A DNA stretch of 64,000 bases. Source: Rhodococcoides corynebacterioides NBRC 14404 (lineage in GTDB: Bacteria; Actinomycetota; Actinomycetes; Mycobacteriales; Mycobacteriaceae). Shown here in pieces: positions 36,978 to 45,322 of this stretch. The notes under the pieces are model-generated. The model was not told where the DNA came from. It ran no database searches and saw only the letters and a list, made by a program, of their open reading frames with translations. Position numbers and translations under genes: made by a program. Positions within the stretch are counted from its first letter, which is position 1. Every line of letters starts with the position of its first letter. The DNA is taken from contig NZ_BCWV01000007.1 of NCBI RefSeq assembly GCF_001894765.1, positions 124,001 through 188,000 of the forward strand, written 5' to 3'.

Positions 36978-37906
36978 GTGGAGTGTGCGAAGGACGCGTC
37001 GTCGTCGTGACCGGCGCCGGCCGTGGCATCGGTCGCGGACACGCGCTCGAATTCGCCCGCGAGGGCGCGACGGTGATCGTGAACGACGTCGGCGCGGACG
37101 TGAACGGGTCCGGTACCGCCGCCGGGCCCGCCGGCGAGGTGGTGGACCTCATCCGGTCGATGGGCGGCACCGCGCGCGTCGACGGATCGGACGTGTCCGA
37201 CGAGGACGGCGCACGCCGGTTGATCGAGAGCACGGTGGAGCAGTACGGCGAACTGCACGCGCTGGTGAACAACGCCGGAATCCTGCGGGATCGCATGCTG
37301 GTCAACATGTCCGCAGCCGAGTGGGATGACGTGATCCGAGTCCATCTGCGCGGGACGTTCCTCTGCCTGCACCACGCGGCCCGCCATTGGAAGGACCGGG
37401 CGAAGGCCGGTGCCGCGGTGGACGCCCGCGTCGTCAACACCACGTCGTCGTCGGGCATCTACGGCAACATCGGCCAGGGCAACTACGGCGCCGCCAAGGC
37501 CGGCATCGCGTCCCTGACGATCATCGCCGCGATGGAACTCGCGCGCTACGGCGTCACCGTCAACGCGGTCGCGCCGGCCGCCCTGACTCGCATGACCGAG
37601 AACCTTCCCGGTGCCTCGGCGCGAACGCCGCTGCCGGAGGGCGCGTTCGACGAGAGTGCGCCCGACAACATCGCGCCGCTCGTGGTCTGGCTGGCCTCTC
37701 CGGAGGCGGCGGGGGTGACGGGCCGGGTCTTCAACGTGCGCGGTGGTCGAATCAGCGTCGCGGAAGGGTGGCGCGCGGGCCCGACGGTCGACCGGGGCGG
37801 GCGGTGGAACCCGGGTGAGCTGGGGTCGGTCATCCCGGGCCTGGTGGCCGAGGCGGCACCGAACGCGGGCATGAACGGACTCGTCCCCGAGACGGTCGGA
37901 CCATGA
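36974..37906 (+). CDS. SDR-family 3-hydroxyacyl-CoA dehydrogenase-like protein
   Basis: A 310-residue short-chain dehydrogenase: TGAGRGIG (13-20), NNAGILRD, catalytic Ser in NTTSSSGIYG and YxxxK in NYGAAKAG. The extended C-terminus and VNDVGADVNGSG insert resemble the dehydrogenase part of peroxisomal MFE-2/HSD17B4. It would oxidise the 3-hydroxyacyl-CoA formed by the adjacent MaoC hydratase. GTG 36974 overlaps the ligase stop by 4 nt. Confidence 0.9.
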   Translation: MSGVCEGRVVVVTGAGRGIGRGHALEFAREGATVIVNDVGADVNGSGTAAGPAGEVVDLIRSMGGTARVDGSDVSDEDGARRLIESTVEQYGELHALVNNAGILRDRMLVNMSAAEWDDVIRVHLRGTFLCLHHAARHWKDRAKAGAAVDARVVNTTSSSGIYGNIGQGNYGAAKAGIASLTIIAAMELARYGVTVNAVAPAALTRMTENLPGASARTPLPEGAFDESAPDNIAPLVVWLASPEAAGVTGRVFNVRGGRISVAEGWRAGPTVDRGGRWNPGELGSVIPGLVAEAAPNAGMNGLVPETVGP

Positions 37907-38745
37907 GTCTCGACACCGACCTGGTGGGGTCGCCCGGCCCCACCCGCCGACGTCGGTGGTCGTCGGCGGACGCGCTGCTGTACGCGGTCGGCGTCGGGGC
38001 AGGCCAGGACGCCGACCCGGCCGAGCTGCCCTACGTCACCGAGAACTCGGCCGGCATCGAGCAGAAGGTACTGCCGACCTACGGCGTCCTGGTCGGGCAG
38101 GGCGGACTCGGCCGCCCGATGGGATCCTTCGATCCCGCGATGCTCGTGCACGCGGAGCAATCGTTCGACCTGCACGCCCCCCTGCCCGTGGAGGGCGACG
38201 TCGAGGTCACGTCCACGGTGACCTCGATGGTGGACAAGGGGTCGGGTGCGCTGATCACCGTCGAGTCGTCGTCGCGTACGGCCGACGGCGTCCCGGTGGT
38301 CACGACCCGGTCCTCGATGTTCGTCCGGGGCGAGAGCGTGGCCGGGCGGGGTGCCGCGCCGCCGACCGCCGAGGCGTTGCCGACGACGTCACCCGACGCC
38401 GTCGTCACCTACCCGACCCGGCCGGAACAGGCTCTGCTGTACCGACTCTCGGGGGATCGGAACCCGTTGCACTCCGATCCGACGTTCGCCGCGAGGGCGG
38501 GATTCGATCGCCCGATCCTGCACGGGCTGTGCACCTACGGGATCACCGGACGGGCGCTGATCCGCACGGCCTGCGAATCCGACGGAGACCGCCTCACCTC
38601 GATGTCGGGACGCTTCACCCGTCCCGTCCGCCCCGGCCAGAGTCTCACCGTCGAGGTGTGGAACATGCCGGGCGGCATCCGATTCCGGACGTCGCTGGAC
38701 GACGGGACCGTGGTCCTCGATCGTGGCAGCGCGGTGGTCGCATGA
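37903..38745 (+). CDS. MaoC-like enoyl-CoA hydratase 2
   Basis: A 280-residue double hot-dog protein. The N-terminal half is the non-catalytic MaoC_N domain (YAVGVGAGQDADPAELPYVTE). The C-terminal half carries the hydratase-2 motif YRLSGDRNPLHSDPTFAARAGFDRPILHGL with the catalytic Asp and His. It would hydrate a trans-2-enoyl-CoA to the (R)-3-hydroxy product. Order SDR then MaoC mirrors eukaryotic MFE-2. Overlaps of 4 nt with both neighbours. Confidence 0.92.
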   Translation: MSLDTDLVGSPGPTRRRRWSSADALLYAVGVGAGQDADPAELPYVTENSAGIEQKVLPTYGVLVGQGGLGRPMGSFDPAMLVHAEQSFDLHAPLPVEGDVEVTSTVTSMVDKGSGALITVESSSRTADGVPVVTTRSSMFVRGESVAGRGAAPPTAEALPTTSPDAVVTYPTRPEQALLYRLSGDRNPLHSDPTFAARAGFDRPILHGLCTYGITGRALIRTACESDGDRLTSMSGRFTRPVRPGQSLTVEVWNMPGGIRFRTSLDDGTVVLDRGSAVVA

Positions 38746-39548
38746 CCGCCACCGTGGGGGACGGGACGGCGGCGGGTGGCTCCGCGGAGGCCCCGAGCGG
38801 CTCCACCGAGGCGTTCTTCGTCGGCGGCGACGGCCGGTACGAGCCCCGGCCGCACGCCCGCAGCCCCTGGTCGGAGAGCCTCGTCGCCGGCCGGCTCGTG
38901 TGCGGCGTGATGGCCAGGGAGGTCGAGAACGCCCTACCGGCCGAGGGATTCGTGCCCAGTCGGATGACCGTCGACCTGTTCCGCCCCATTCCGCTGCGGC
39001 CGATGACGATCGCGGCGCACACCGTGCGCGACGGTCGCCGCATCCGCGTGGTCGACGTCGACGCGTCGGTCGACGGGGTGGTGGTGGCACGGGCCTCGGT
39101 CCTGGCCCTGCGCTCCGGCGCCGCCGACGAGGAGGTGGCCTGGACCCACACCTCGCATCGGCCGCCGGACCCCGATCTGGTCGAACCGCCGGTGCGGACG
39201 GCGCCGCGTCACTTCGGGGAGGTCCGTCGAGTGACCGATCCGGACGACCGCCGCTTCGCCTGGTTCCGCGAGACGGCACCGATGGTGGAGAACTCCGCGG
39301 ACAGTCCGTTCGAGGTGGCGGCCATGGCCGCGGACTGGGTCAGCCCCTTCACCAACATGGGTGCGACGCGCCTGCACTACATCAACGGCGACGTGACGCT
39401 GTATCTGTCGCGACTGCCGGTCGGACCGTGGATCGGGTTCGAGAACATCGACCGCGTCGTCACCGACGGAGTGGCCGTCTCCACCTGCGCCCTGCACGAC
39501 GTCACGGGTCGGATCGGCAGCGCCTCCGCCGCGGCACTCCCGTACTGA
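38742..39548 (+). CDS. Thioesterase-fold (TesB/4HBT-like) protein
   Basis: A 268-residue double hot-dog protein with VAGRLVCGVMAREVENALPAEGFVPSRMTVDLFRPIPLRPMTI and a second half AMAADWVSPFTNMGATRLHYINGDVTLYLSRLPVGPWIGFENI, matching the acyl-CoA thioesterase-like family common in Mycobacteriales. It could hydrolyse a CoA ester to spare CoA or act as a lyase accessory. Catalytic residues are not certain. It starts at ATG 38742 inside the MaoC stop; the next gene is 59 bp away, the largest gap in the operon. Confidence 0.82.
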   Translation: MTATVGDGTAAGGSAEAPSGSTEAFFVGGDGRYEPRPHARSPWSESLVAGRLVCGVMAREVENALPAEGFVPSRMTVDLFRPIPLRPMTIAAHTVRDGRRIRVVDVDASVDGVVVARASVLALRSGAADEEVAWTHTSHRPPDPDLVEPPVRTAPRHFGEVRRVTDPDDRRFAWFRETAPMVENSADSPFEVAAMAADWVSPFTNMGATRLHYINGDVTLYLSRLPVGPWIGFENIDRVVTDGVAVSTCALHDVTGRIGSASAAALPY

Positions 39549-39607
39549 CCCACCTCACGCCCGGCGCCGTGTGCCCGGGCTCCGCCCTCGAAGAGAAGCG
39601 AGCGAGC

Positions 39608-40072
39608 ATGACCAGCACGATCTCCACGGCCCGGACGACGGACGCGACCGGCACCCGGTCCCGTCGCCCGGTGCCCACTCCGACCCCCGACACCGAGTTC
39701 TACTGGACGGAGGCGGCCGCCGGCCGTCTCGTGGTCCGGCGGTGCCTCGACTGCGACGTCGCGTACTTCTACCCCCGCGACTTCTGCCCCGGTTGCCTGT
39801 CGACGAACGTCGACTGGATGCCGTGCTCGGGGCGGGCGACGTTGCACACCTTCGTGATCGAGCATCGGCCGGGCCCGGGCTACGAGGACGACGTGCCCTA
39901 CGTGGTGGCCGTCGTGGACCTCGAGGAGGGACCCCGCATGATGACCAACATCGTGGGGGTCGATCCCGATCCGGACTCGCTCGAGCTCGACATGCCGTTG
40001 ACGGTGGTCTTCGAACGACGGGGCGAGATCGCGGTCCCGATGTTCGAGCCGGCGACCGGAGCGGCGCGATGA
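39608..40072 (+). CDS. Zn-ribbon OB-fold protein (DUF35), partner of thiolase-fold lyase
   Basis: A 154-residue protein with rubredoxin-like zinc ligands C46, C49, C60 and C63 (RRCLDCD...FCPGC), then an OB fold (TLHTFVIEHRPGPGYEDDVPYVVAVVDLEEGPRMMTNIVG). DUF35 proteins form obligate complexes with thiolase-fold enzymes, for example ChsH2 with the aldolase Ltp2 in steroid side-chain breakdown. The following thiolase-like gene overlaps it by 4 nt, supporting a complex. Confidence 0.9.
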   Translation: MTSTISTARTTDATGTRSRRPVPTPTPDTEFYWTEAAAGRLVVRRCLDCDVAYFYPRDFCPGCLSTNVDWMPCSGRATLHTFVIEHRPGPGYEDDVPYVVAVVDLEEGPRMMTNIVGVDPDPDSLELDMPLTVVFERRGEIAVPMFEPATGAAR

Positions 40073-41205
40073 GCGGCGGGGTGGTGATCGTGGGCGCGGC
40101 CGAGACCGACACCCTGGGGCGTCTCCCCGACCACTCGACGCTGATGTTGCACACCGAGGCTGCGCGGAACGCCATCGCGGACAGCGGGATCGATCCGAGG
40201 GACATCGACGGTATCGCCGGCGTCTCGGCGCCGGGGCCGCTGACGGTCGCCCACGCCCTGGGACTCGAGCCGCGGTGGATGGACACCACCAGCGTCGGCG
40301 GGACCTCGTTCCTGACCCACGTGCGGCACGCCGTCGCCGCACTCGAGGCCGGGCAGTGCTCGGTCGTGTTGATCACGCACGGTGAATCGGGCCGCTCCCG
40401 GGTCGGGGCGCCGCGGTACGCGCCGGACCCGGCGTCGCCGGTGGGGCAGTTCGAGGCACCGTACGGGGTGACGGGTCCGCCGAGCCGATTCACCCTCCCC
40501 TTCGCCCGGTTCATGAAGGACACGGGAACCGAACGGCGTCACCTGGCCGACGTGGCAGTGGCACAACGCAAGTGGGCGTCGATGAACCCGCGGGCGAAGT
40601 TCCGGGACCCGCTGACGGTGGACGACGTCGAGGCGTCGCCGTGGATCGCCTGGCCCTTCCACCTGCTCGAGTGCTGTCTGGTCACGGACGGGGGTGGCGC
40701 CCTGATCCTGACCACGGCCGATCGTGCCCGCGACCTCGACGTCGCGCCGGTGCGTGTCCTCGGCACCGGCGAGGGTTACGAGGGCCCCGGCATCTCGATG
40801 ATGGAGGACATGACGTCGTTCAAGGGTTTCGCGCGATCCGGCGCGGCGGCGTTCGCCTCCGCGGGCCTGAGGCCGAAGGACATCGACCACGTCATGATCT
40901 ACGACGCGTTCGCGCACCTGCCTCTCTACGGTCTCGAGGATCTGGGGTTCGTCGGACGAGGCGAGGCCGGCGAGTTCGTGCGTGAGGGTCACACGTCCCC
41001 CGGGGGCTCGCTCCCGGTCAACACCAACGGTGGTGGACTGTCCTACACCCACACCGGGATGTACGGGATGTTCGCCGTGATCGAGTCCGTCCGTCAGCTG
41101 CAGGGTCGGGCCGCCGCGCAGGTGTCGGATGTCCGAACCTCGCTCGTCCAGGGGAACGGAGGGATGTTCGCTGCAGGGGCGACCCTGGTGCTGGGCGCCG
41201 CCTGA
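40069..41205 (+). CDS. Thiolase-fold protein lacking the nucleophilic Cys (Ltp2-like putative retro-aldolase)
   Basis: A 378-residue thiolase superfamily member. At the position of the usual nucleophilic Cys the sequence is TTSVGGTSF (residues 73-81), without cysteine, while the C-terminal GGSLPVNTNGGGLSYTHTGMYG block is retained. This is the pattern of SCP-x/Ltp2-type proteins that act as aldolases with a DUF35 partner. It would release a short fragment from a beta-hydroxyacyl-CoA by C-C cleavage. Substrate unknown. It is the last gene of the operon, 66 bp before tetR. Confidence 0.88.
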   Translation: MSGGVVIVGAAETDTLGRLPDHSTLMLHTEAARNAIADSGIDPRDIDGIAGVSAPGPLTVAHALGLEPRWMDTTSVGGTSFLTHVRHAVAALEAGQCSVVLITHGESGRSRVGAPRYAPDPASPVGQFEAPYGVTGPPSRFTLPFARFMKDTGTERRHLADVAVAQRKWASMNPRAKFRDPLTVDDVEASPWIAWPFHLLECCLVTDGGGALILTTADRARDLDVAPVRVLGTGEGYEGPGISMMEDMTSFKGFARSGAAAFASAGLRPKDIDHVMIYDAFAHLPLYGLEDLGFVGRGEAGEFVREGHTSPGGSLPVNTNGGGLSYTHTGMYGMFAVIESVRQLQGRAAAQVSDVRTSLVQGNGGMFAAGATLVLGAA

Positions 41206-41210
41206 CCTGG

Positions 41211-41239
41211 TTGACGGACCCGAATTCTAGAATTACGCT
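41211..41239 (+). promoter_or_regulatory. tetR promoter with operator 3 in the spacer
   Basis: TTGACG (41211-41216), 17 nt, TACGCT (41234-41239). The spacer contains TTCTAGAA (41225-41232) within a longer near-palindrome AATTCTAGAATT. The second half-site after N5 is degenerate (CTTTG). The position implies autoregulation of the TetR gene starting at 41272. Confidence 0.65.
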
Positions 41240-41271
41240 TTGTCATCGGGTCGGAGAACCAGGGGGGAACC

Positions 41272-41871
41272 ATGGCCGAGAAGCAGGCCGCGTCGTGGCA
41301 GTGGAGCAAGACCGGAGAGACGCAGCGTCGGCTGCTCGACGCCGCCCAGGACGTCTTCGCGGAATCCGGTTTCCTCAATGCGAACATCTCGGACATCGTC
41401 GAGCGCGCCGGATCCAGCACGGGCAGTCTCTACCACCATTTCGGTGGGAAGTCCGAGCTCTACACCGCCCTCTGGGACCGACACAACTCGGCGCACCTCG
41501 AGCAGGTTCGGGCGGCTGTGGCCGCCGAGCGTCGGGCCGGTACCGACGATCCTCTCGAGCTGTTCTGTGTCGGAGCCCGGGCATTCCTCGCCGGGAGCTG
41601 GCAGCGCCGTGACGTGGCCGCGGTGTTCCTGGACAACGACGGACCGCCCGGGTTCGAGCGTCGCCGGCGGGAAGGTCGGATCGAGTGGATCCGGCAGAAC
41701 TCGGCGCTGCTCGGTCCCGCGGACACCAGCCGCAATCGCATCACGCTCGGCGTCCTCACGGACGTGATCGTCGAGTCGTCGCGAGAAGTGGTGGTGCACT
41801 GTCGCACCCGCAAGCAGGCCACGGTGGTGGCCGACTTCATGTGCGAGTTGATACGCAAGCTCTCGGTCTGA
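41272..41871 (+). CDS. TetR/AcrR-family regulator of the catabolic island
   Basis: A 199-residue protein. The N-terminal HTH is RRLLDAAQDVFAESGFLNANISDIVERAGSSTGSLYHHFGGKSELY, and the C-terminal ligand domain is all-helical. It lies between the acyl-CoA operon and the MBL/MFS operon. TTCTAGAA sites occur upstream of this gene, of both flanking operons and of the ABC operon, so it is the obvious candidate repressor of all four; an acyl-CoA intermediate is a plausible inducer. Start ATG 41272 with GGGGGGAACC upstream. A strong terminator follows. Confidence 0.92.
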   Translation: MAEKQAASWQWSKTGETQRRLLDAAQDVFAESGFLNANISDIVERAGSSTGSLYHHFGGKSELYTALWDRHNSAHLEQVRAAVAAERRAGTDDPLELFCVGARAFLAGSWQRRDVAAVFLDNDGPPGFERRRREGRIEWIRQNSALLGPADTSRNRITLGVLTDVIVESSREVVVHCRTRKQATVVADFMCELIRKLSV

Positions 41872-41880
41872 CCGAGAGGA

Positions 41881-41917
41881 AGAAGGGCCGGTTCCCGTGA
41901 CGGGAGCCGGCCCTTCT
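41881..41917 (+). terminator. Terminator after tetR
   Basis: A 17-bp stem AGAAGGGCCGGTTCCCG / CGGGAGCCGGCCCTTCT (one G.T pair) with a TGA loop lies 9 nt after the stop. The right arm ends in CTTCT. Confidence 0.8.
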
Positions 41918-41983
41918 CGCGTGCGTGGACCGGCACGCGATCTCGAGATCTTCTGTGCGCCAACCGTCAATAGTCGAGTACGA

Positions 41984-42003
41984 TTCTAGAAGTAACTTCT
42001 AGA
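41984..42003 (+). promoter_or_regulatory. Operator 4, upstream of the MBL/MFS operon
   Basis: TTCTAGAA-N5-TTCTAGA is the best match of the four sites (inverted repeat TAGAA-N5-TTCTA). It starts inside the candidate -10 TACGAT (41979-41984) and ends 12 nt before the ATG at 42016. Confidence 0.7.
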
Positions 42004-42015
42004 GAGGTGCTCGAC

Positions 42016-42822
42016 ATGGGGACGTTTCTCGGCGAGGTACCCGCGGCCGGCGAGCCGATGCGCGTGGCGTCGTGTGTGGAGTGGCTGCTGGCGCCGAACC
42101 CGAGTGCCTGGACCTTCGAGGGGACCAACACCTGGATCGTCGGCGTGCCCGGCGGGTCGACGTGCGCGGTGATCGACCCGGGTCCCGACGACGCCCGCCA
42201 CGTCGACGCCCTGCGTCGCGCGGTGGGTCGCCGGTCCGTGACGACCGTGCTGATCACCCACGACCACGACGATCACCACGGGGCCACCGACGCCGTACTG
42301 CGGTGGAGCGGGGCGACCCTGCTGGACGCGACCGCCGCCGAGCAGCGCAGCGTAACGGTCGCGGACGGCATCGACGCGACGGTCCTGTCGACGCCCGGCC
42401 ATACCCGCGACTCGGTGTGCATCGTGCTCCCGGCCCATCGCGAGATCTTCACCGGTGACACCATTCTCGGCTCCGGATCGCCGATGGTTCGGCCGTCGCT
42501 CATGGCCGACATGCTGCGCACCCTGCGCAGCCTGGCGGAGTTGGGCACCCGCTCGCACCTGACCGTGCGCCCGGGGCACGGACCCGTGTTGGACAGCCTG
42601 GCCGACGCCGCGGACCGACGGTTGGCGGCACGCCTGCGTCGGATCGCCCAGGTCGAGGCCCTCACCGGCGAGAACAGTGGGCTGACGGTCGACGAGCTGG
42701 TGACGGCGATGTACCCGCATCTCGACGACCCGGACGTCCGCCGCGCGGCGGCGTCGTCCGTGGAAGCCATACTGCGCTACCTCGCGACGTCCGAACCGGT
42801 GGGGTCGGAGGCCCGCGCGTGA
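42016..42822 (+). CDS. MBL-fold hydrolase (LACTB2-like)
   Basis: A 268-residue metallo-beta-lactamase-fold protein with the metal motif THDHDDHH (H82, H84, D86, H87), further ligands in TPGHTRDSV and FTGDTILG, and a C-terminal winged-helix extension (GLTVDELVTAMYPHL), as in LACTB2-type hydrolases. It might hydrolyse a thioester or lactone intermediate of the pathway (inference). ATG 42016 follows GAGAGG by 8 nt. Its stop overlaps the MFS start by 4 nt. Confidence 0.88.
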   Translation: MGTFLGEVPAAGEPMRVASCVEWLLAPNPSAWTFEGTNTWIVGVPGGSTCAVIDPGPDDARHVDALRRAVGRRSVTTVLITHDHDDHHGATDAVLRWSGATLLDATAAEQRSVTVADGIDATVLSTPGHTRDSVCIVLPAHREIFTGDTILGSGSPMVRPSLMADMLRTLRSLAELGTRSHLTVRPGHGPVLDSLADAADRRLAARLRRIAQVEALTGENSGLTVDELVTAMYPHLDDPDVRRAAASSVEAILRYLATSEPVGSEARA

Positions 42823-44306
42823 CCGCTCGAGCCGACCTCGAGTGCGCCGACGACGCGCCGACGCGAGACGATCCCCAGGTCATGCGCGACGCCTGGCGGA
42901 CGCTCAGCGTGGTCGCCTTCGCCAGCATGGTCTCGGGCATGTCCGGAAGTGCGTTGAACGTGGCGCTGCCGACGGTCGCTCGGCACTTCGATGCGAGCAG
43001 CGTCGCGGCCAGTTGGATCCTGCTCGCGTACCTCCTGACCAACACCGTCCTGCTCGTCATCTTCGGCCGACTGGCGGACATGTTCGGGCGGCGCACGATG
43101 TATCTGACCGGTCTCGCGCTGTACACGTTGGGCAGCGTGGCGTGCGGGCTGGCGCCGAGCGCGTGGTGGCTGGTCGGGTTCCGAGTGATCCAGGCGGCCG
43201 GCGGCGCCATGCTGCTCACCAACAGCGCGGCGCTGGTGACCGCCGCGTTCCCTCGGCACCGACTGGGCGAGGGGATGGGCATCTACCTCGCCTCGTTCTC
43301 CATCGCGCAACTGGCCGGCCCGACCCTGGGCGGGCTGCTCGCGCAGTCGGCCGGCTGGCGCTGGGTGTTCTGGTTCAACGTGCCCATCGGCGTGCTGTGC
43401 CTGATCTGGGGAGCGGTGGCCCTGAAGTCCGTGCCGACGGAGCGTGCTCGGCAGTCTCTGGATCTGCGTGGCAACGCGATGATTCTGGTGGCCCTGACCG
43501 GTGGCCTCGCTGCGCTGTCGCAGGCGACGTCGCTGGGGTGGAGCCACCCCCTGGTGATCGGCGGCATCGCCCTGAGCTGCGTGGTGATACCGCTGTTCCT
43601 CTGGTACGAGAGCACCGTGCCGGATCCGTTGATCGACACGGCGCTGTTCCTCTACTGGCCCTTCGGTTTCGGCCTGATCGCGTCCTTCCTCAACTCCATC
43701 TCGCAGAGCGGCGTGGTCCTGTTGATGGCGCTCTACTTCCAAGCGGTGCTGGGAGTGTCGCCGGTCGTCGCGGGGGTGATGGTGCTGCCGGTGGCCATCG
43801 CAGCGTTGATCGCGTCCCTGTCGTCGGGGCCGCTGCAACGACGGATCTCCGCGTCGACCCTGACGGTGACCGGAAACGTCGTCACCGTGGTCGCGCTCGT
43901 CGTCCTGTTCGCGGCCGCGACGGGTCGGCTGCACGTCGCGGTGCTGCTCGTCGGACTGTCGCTCGCCGGTATCGGATCCGGTCTGTTCATGCCGTCCAAC
44001 GCCACCGCTCTGATGCGCGACCTTCCCGACGAACGCCTCGGCATCGCGAACGCCATGCGGCTGCTGTTGCAGTCGAGCGGATTCGTGGTGGGCACGGCCG
44101 TGATCCTGTCGGTGGTCACGAGTACGTTGCCGATCGAGCTGCGTCGTTTCGTGTTCGCCGGAACCATCAGTGAGATCGGCGATTCCGCCGTCGACCAGTT
44201 GTTGCAGGGGTACGGGCGGACGTTCGTCGCGATGATCGGCGTCGCGATGCTGACCGTGGTGACGTCGATCGTGGCGAGGCGCTCTCGGTCGTTGGATCAG
44301 CGCTGA
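42819..44306 (+). CDS. MFS transporter, DHA2 (EmrB/QacA) drug-export type
   Basis: A 495-residue protein with about 14 TM segments. It has the motif-A-like loop GRLADMFGRRTMYLTG between TM2 and TM3 and the motif-C-like stretch LGEGMGIYLASFSIAQLAGPTLGGLLAQ. It likely exports a toxic substrate or intermediate by proton antiport, in keeping with joint control by operator 4. The start is GTG 42819. Its 3' end overlaps the opposing EamA gene by 10 bp. Confidence 0.9.
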   Translation: MTARADLECADDAPTRDDPQVMRDAWRTLSVVAFASMVSGMSGSALNVALPTVARHFDASSVAASWILLAYLLTNTVLLVIFGRLADMFGRRTMYLTGLALYTLGSVACGLAPSAWWLVGFRVIQAAGGAMLLTNSAALVTAAFPRHRLGEGMGIYLASFSIAQLAGPTLGGLLAQSAGWRWVFWFNVPIGVLCLIWGAVALKSVPTERARQSLDLRGNAMILVALTGGLAALSQATSLGWSHPLVIGGIALSCVVIPLFLWYESTVPDPLIDTALFLYWPFGFGLIASFLNSISQSGVVLLMALYFQAVLGVSPVVAGVMVLPVAIAALIASLSSGPLQRRISASTLTVTGNVVTVVALVVLFAAATGRLHVAVLLVGLSLAGIGSGLFMPSNATALMRDLPDERLGIANAMRLLLQSSGFVVGTAVILSVVTSTLPIELRRFVFAGTISEIGDSAVDQLLQGYGRTFVAMIGVAMLTVVTSIVARRSRSLDQR

Positions 44307-45259
44307 CCGGAGCGTGCGACGGGTTCGTGTTGCTGACCGGAGCGTGCGACTGCGGCCAGCTCGGGCCGCACGAGTTCGGCGCTGCGCCGCGTGGTCCCGA
44401 GTCCCCACAGGCAGCCGCCGATGACGACGGCGGCGCCGACGAGGGACAGCACCGACGGTGTCTCGTCCAGCACGATCCAGGAGGCGGCGATGCCCACCAC
44501 CGGCACCAGCAGAGAGAACGGCGCGACCACCCCGGCGGGGTTGCGGGCGATGAGCACGGTCCACAGCCCGGAGCCGACGATGGTGCCGAGGAAGACGATG
44601 TAGGCCAGTCCGACCAGGCCCCAGAGCTGTCCGGTGGTGACGGACACCGCGAGGGCGGACCAGCCGGCCGTCGGGCCTTCCACGGCGGCGGAGAGCGCGA
44701 AGAGCGGGAGCGGCGGGACGACGGTCATCCACAGCATGAGACGCATCGGTTCGGTGGACTTGGCCAGGCGGTTGCCGAGGTTGCCGAAGGCCCAACTCAG
44801 GCCGGCGAGGAGGGTGAGGAGGACGGGAATGAGGGTGGCCGTCTGCGCGCGGTCCCAGCCGATGAGGACCATGCCGCCGACGGCGACGCCGATGCCGAGC
44901 CACTGACGTGGTCCGACGTGCTCGCGCAGCAGCAGCGCCCCGAGCACCACCGTGAAGGGCGCGGAGGACTGCAGAACGAGAGAGGCGAGTCCGGTGGGCA
45001 TGCCCGCGTTCATGGCGGCGAACAGGAAGGCGAACTGGAGGAGTCCGAATCCGGTTCCGTACAGCAGAAGCCAGCGTATCGGCACGCGAGGCGGGCGGAC
45101 GAAGAGCACGACGGGGACGGCGATGACGGCGAACCGCAGCGCGGCGAAGAAGAACGGGGGGTACTGGTCGAGACCGGCGCGGATGGCCAGGAAGTTCAGT
45201 CCCCACAGGATGACGACGGTGAGGCCGAGGAGGCGGTCGCGGGTGGTCATGGCTTTCAT
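44297..45259 (-). CDS. EamA/DMT-family transporter
   Basis: A 320-residue protein with ten predicted TM segments in two EamA repeats (about 5-135 and 148-285), typical of RhaT/YdcZ-like metabolite exporters. Its C-terminal tail reads VARSGQQHEPVARSGQR, an internal duplication produced by a 19-bp direct repeat at 44302-44320 and 44332-44350. Two starts are possible (45259 MKAMTTRDR or 45250 MTTRDR). It is divergent from a LysR gene, the usual arrangement for a regulator and the exporter it controls. Confidence 0.87.
   Translation of the reverse strand: MKAMTTRDRLLGLTVVILWGLNFLAIRAGLDQYPPFFFAALRFAVIAVPVVLFVRPPRVPIRWLLLYGTGFGLLQFAFLFAAMNAGMPTGLASLVLQSSAPFTVVLGALLLREHVGPRQWLGIGVAVGGMVLIGWDRAQTATLIPVLLTLLAGLSWAFGNLGNRLAKSTEPMRLMLWMTVVPPLPLFALSAAVEGPTAGWSALAVSVTTGQLWGLVGLAYIVFLGTIVGSGLWTVLIARNPAGVVAPFSLLVPVVGIAASWIVLDETPSVLSLVGAAVVIGGCLWGLGTTRRSAELVRPELAAVARSGQQHEPVARSGQR
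44302..44350. repeat. 30-bp-period direct repeat at overlapping gene ends
   Basis: GCTGACCGGAGCGTGCGAC occurs at 44302-44320 and 44332-44350. The first copy contains the MFS stop codon, and both encode the duplicated VARSGQ tail of the EamA protein on the other strand. Confidence 0.85.
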
Positions 45260-45322
45260 GGTGGGGCCCGGAAGGCTGTAGCACCATCGAATTGTTCCGA
45301 CCCTTCCGTGTAGTTTCGCTAC

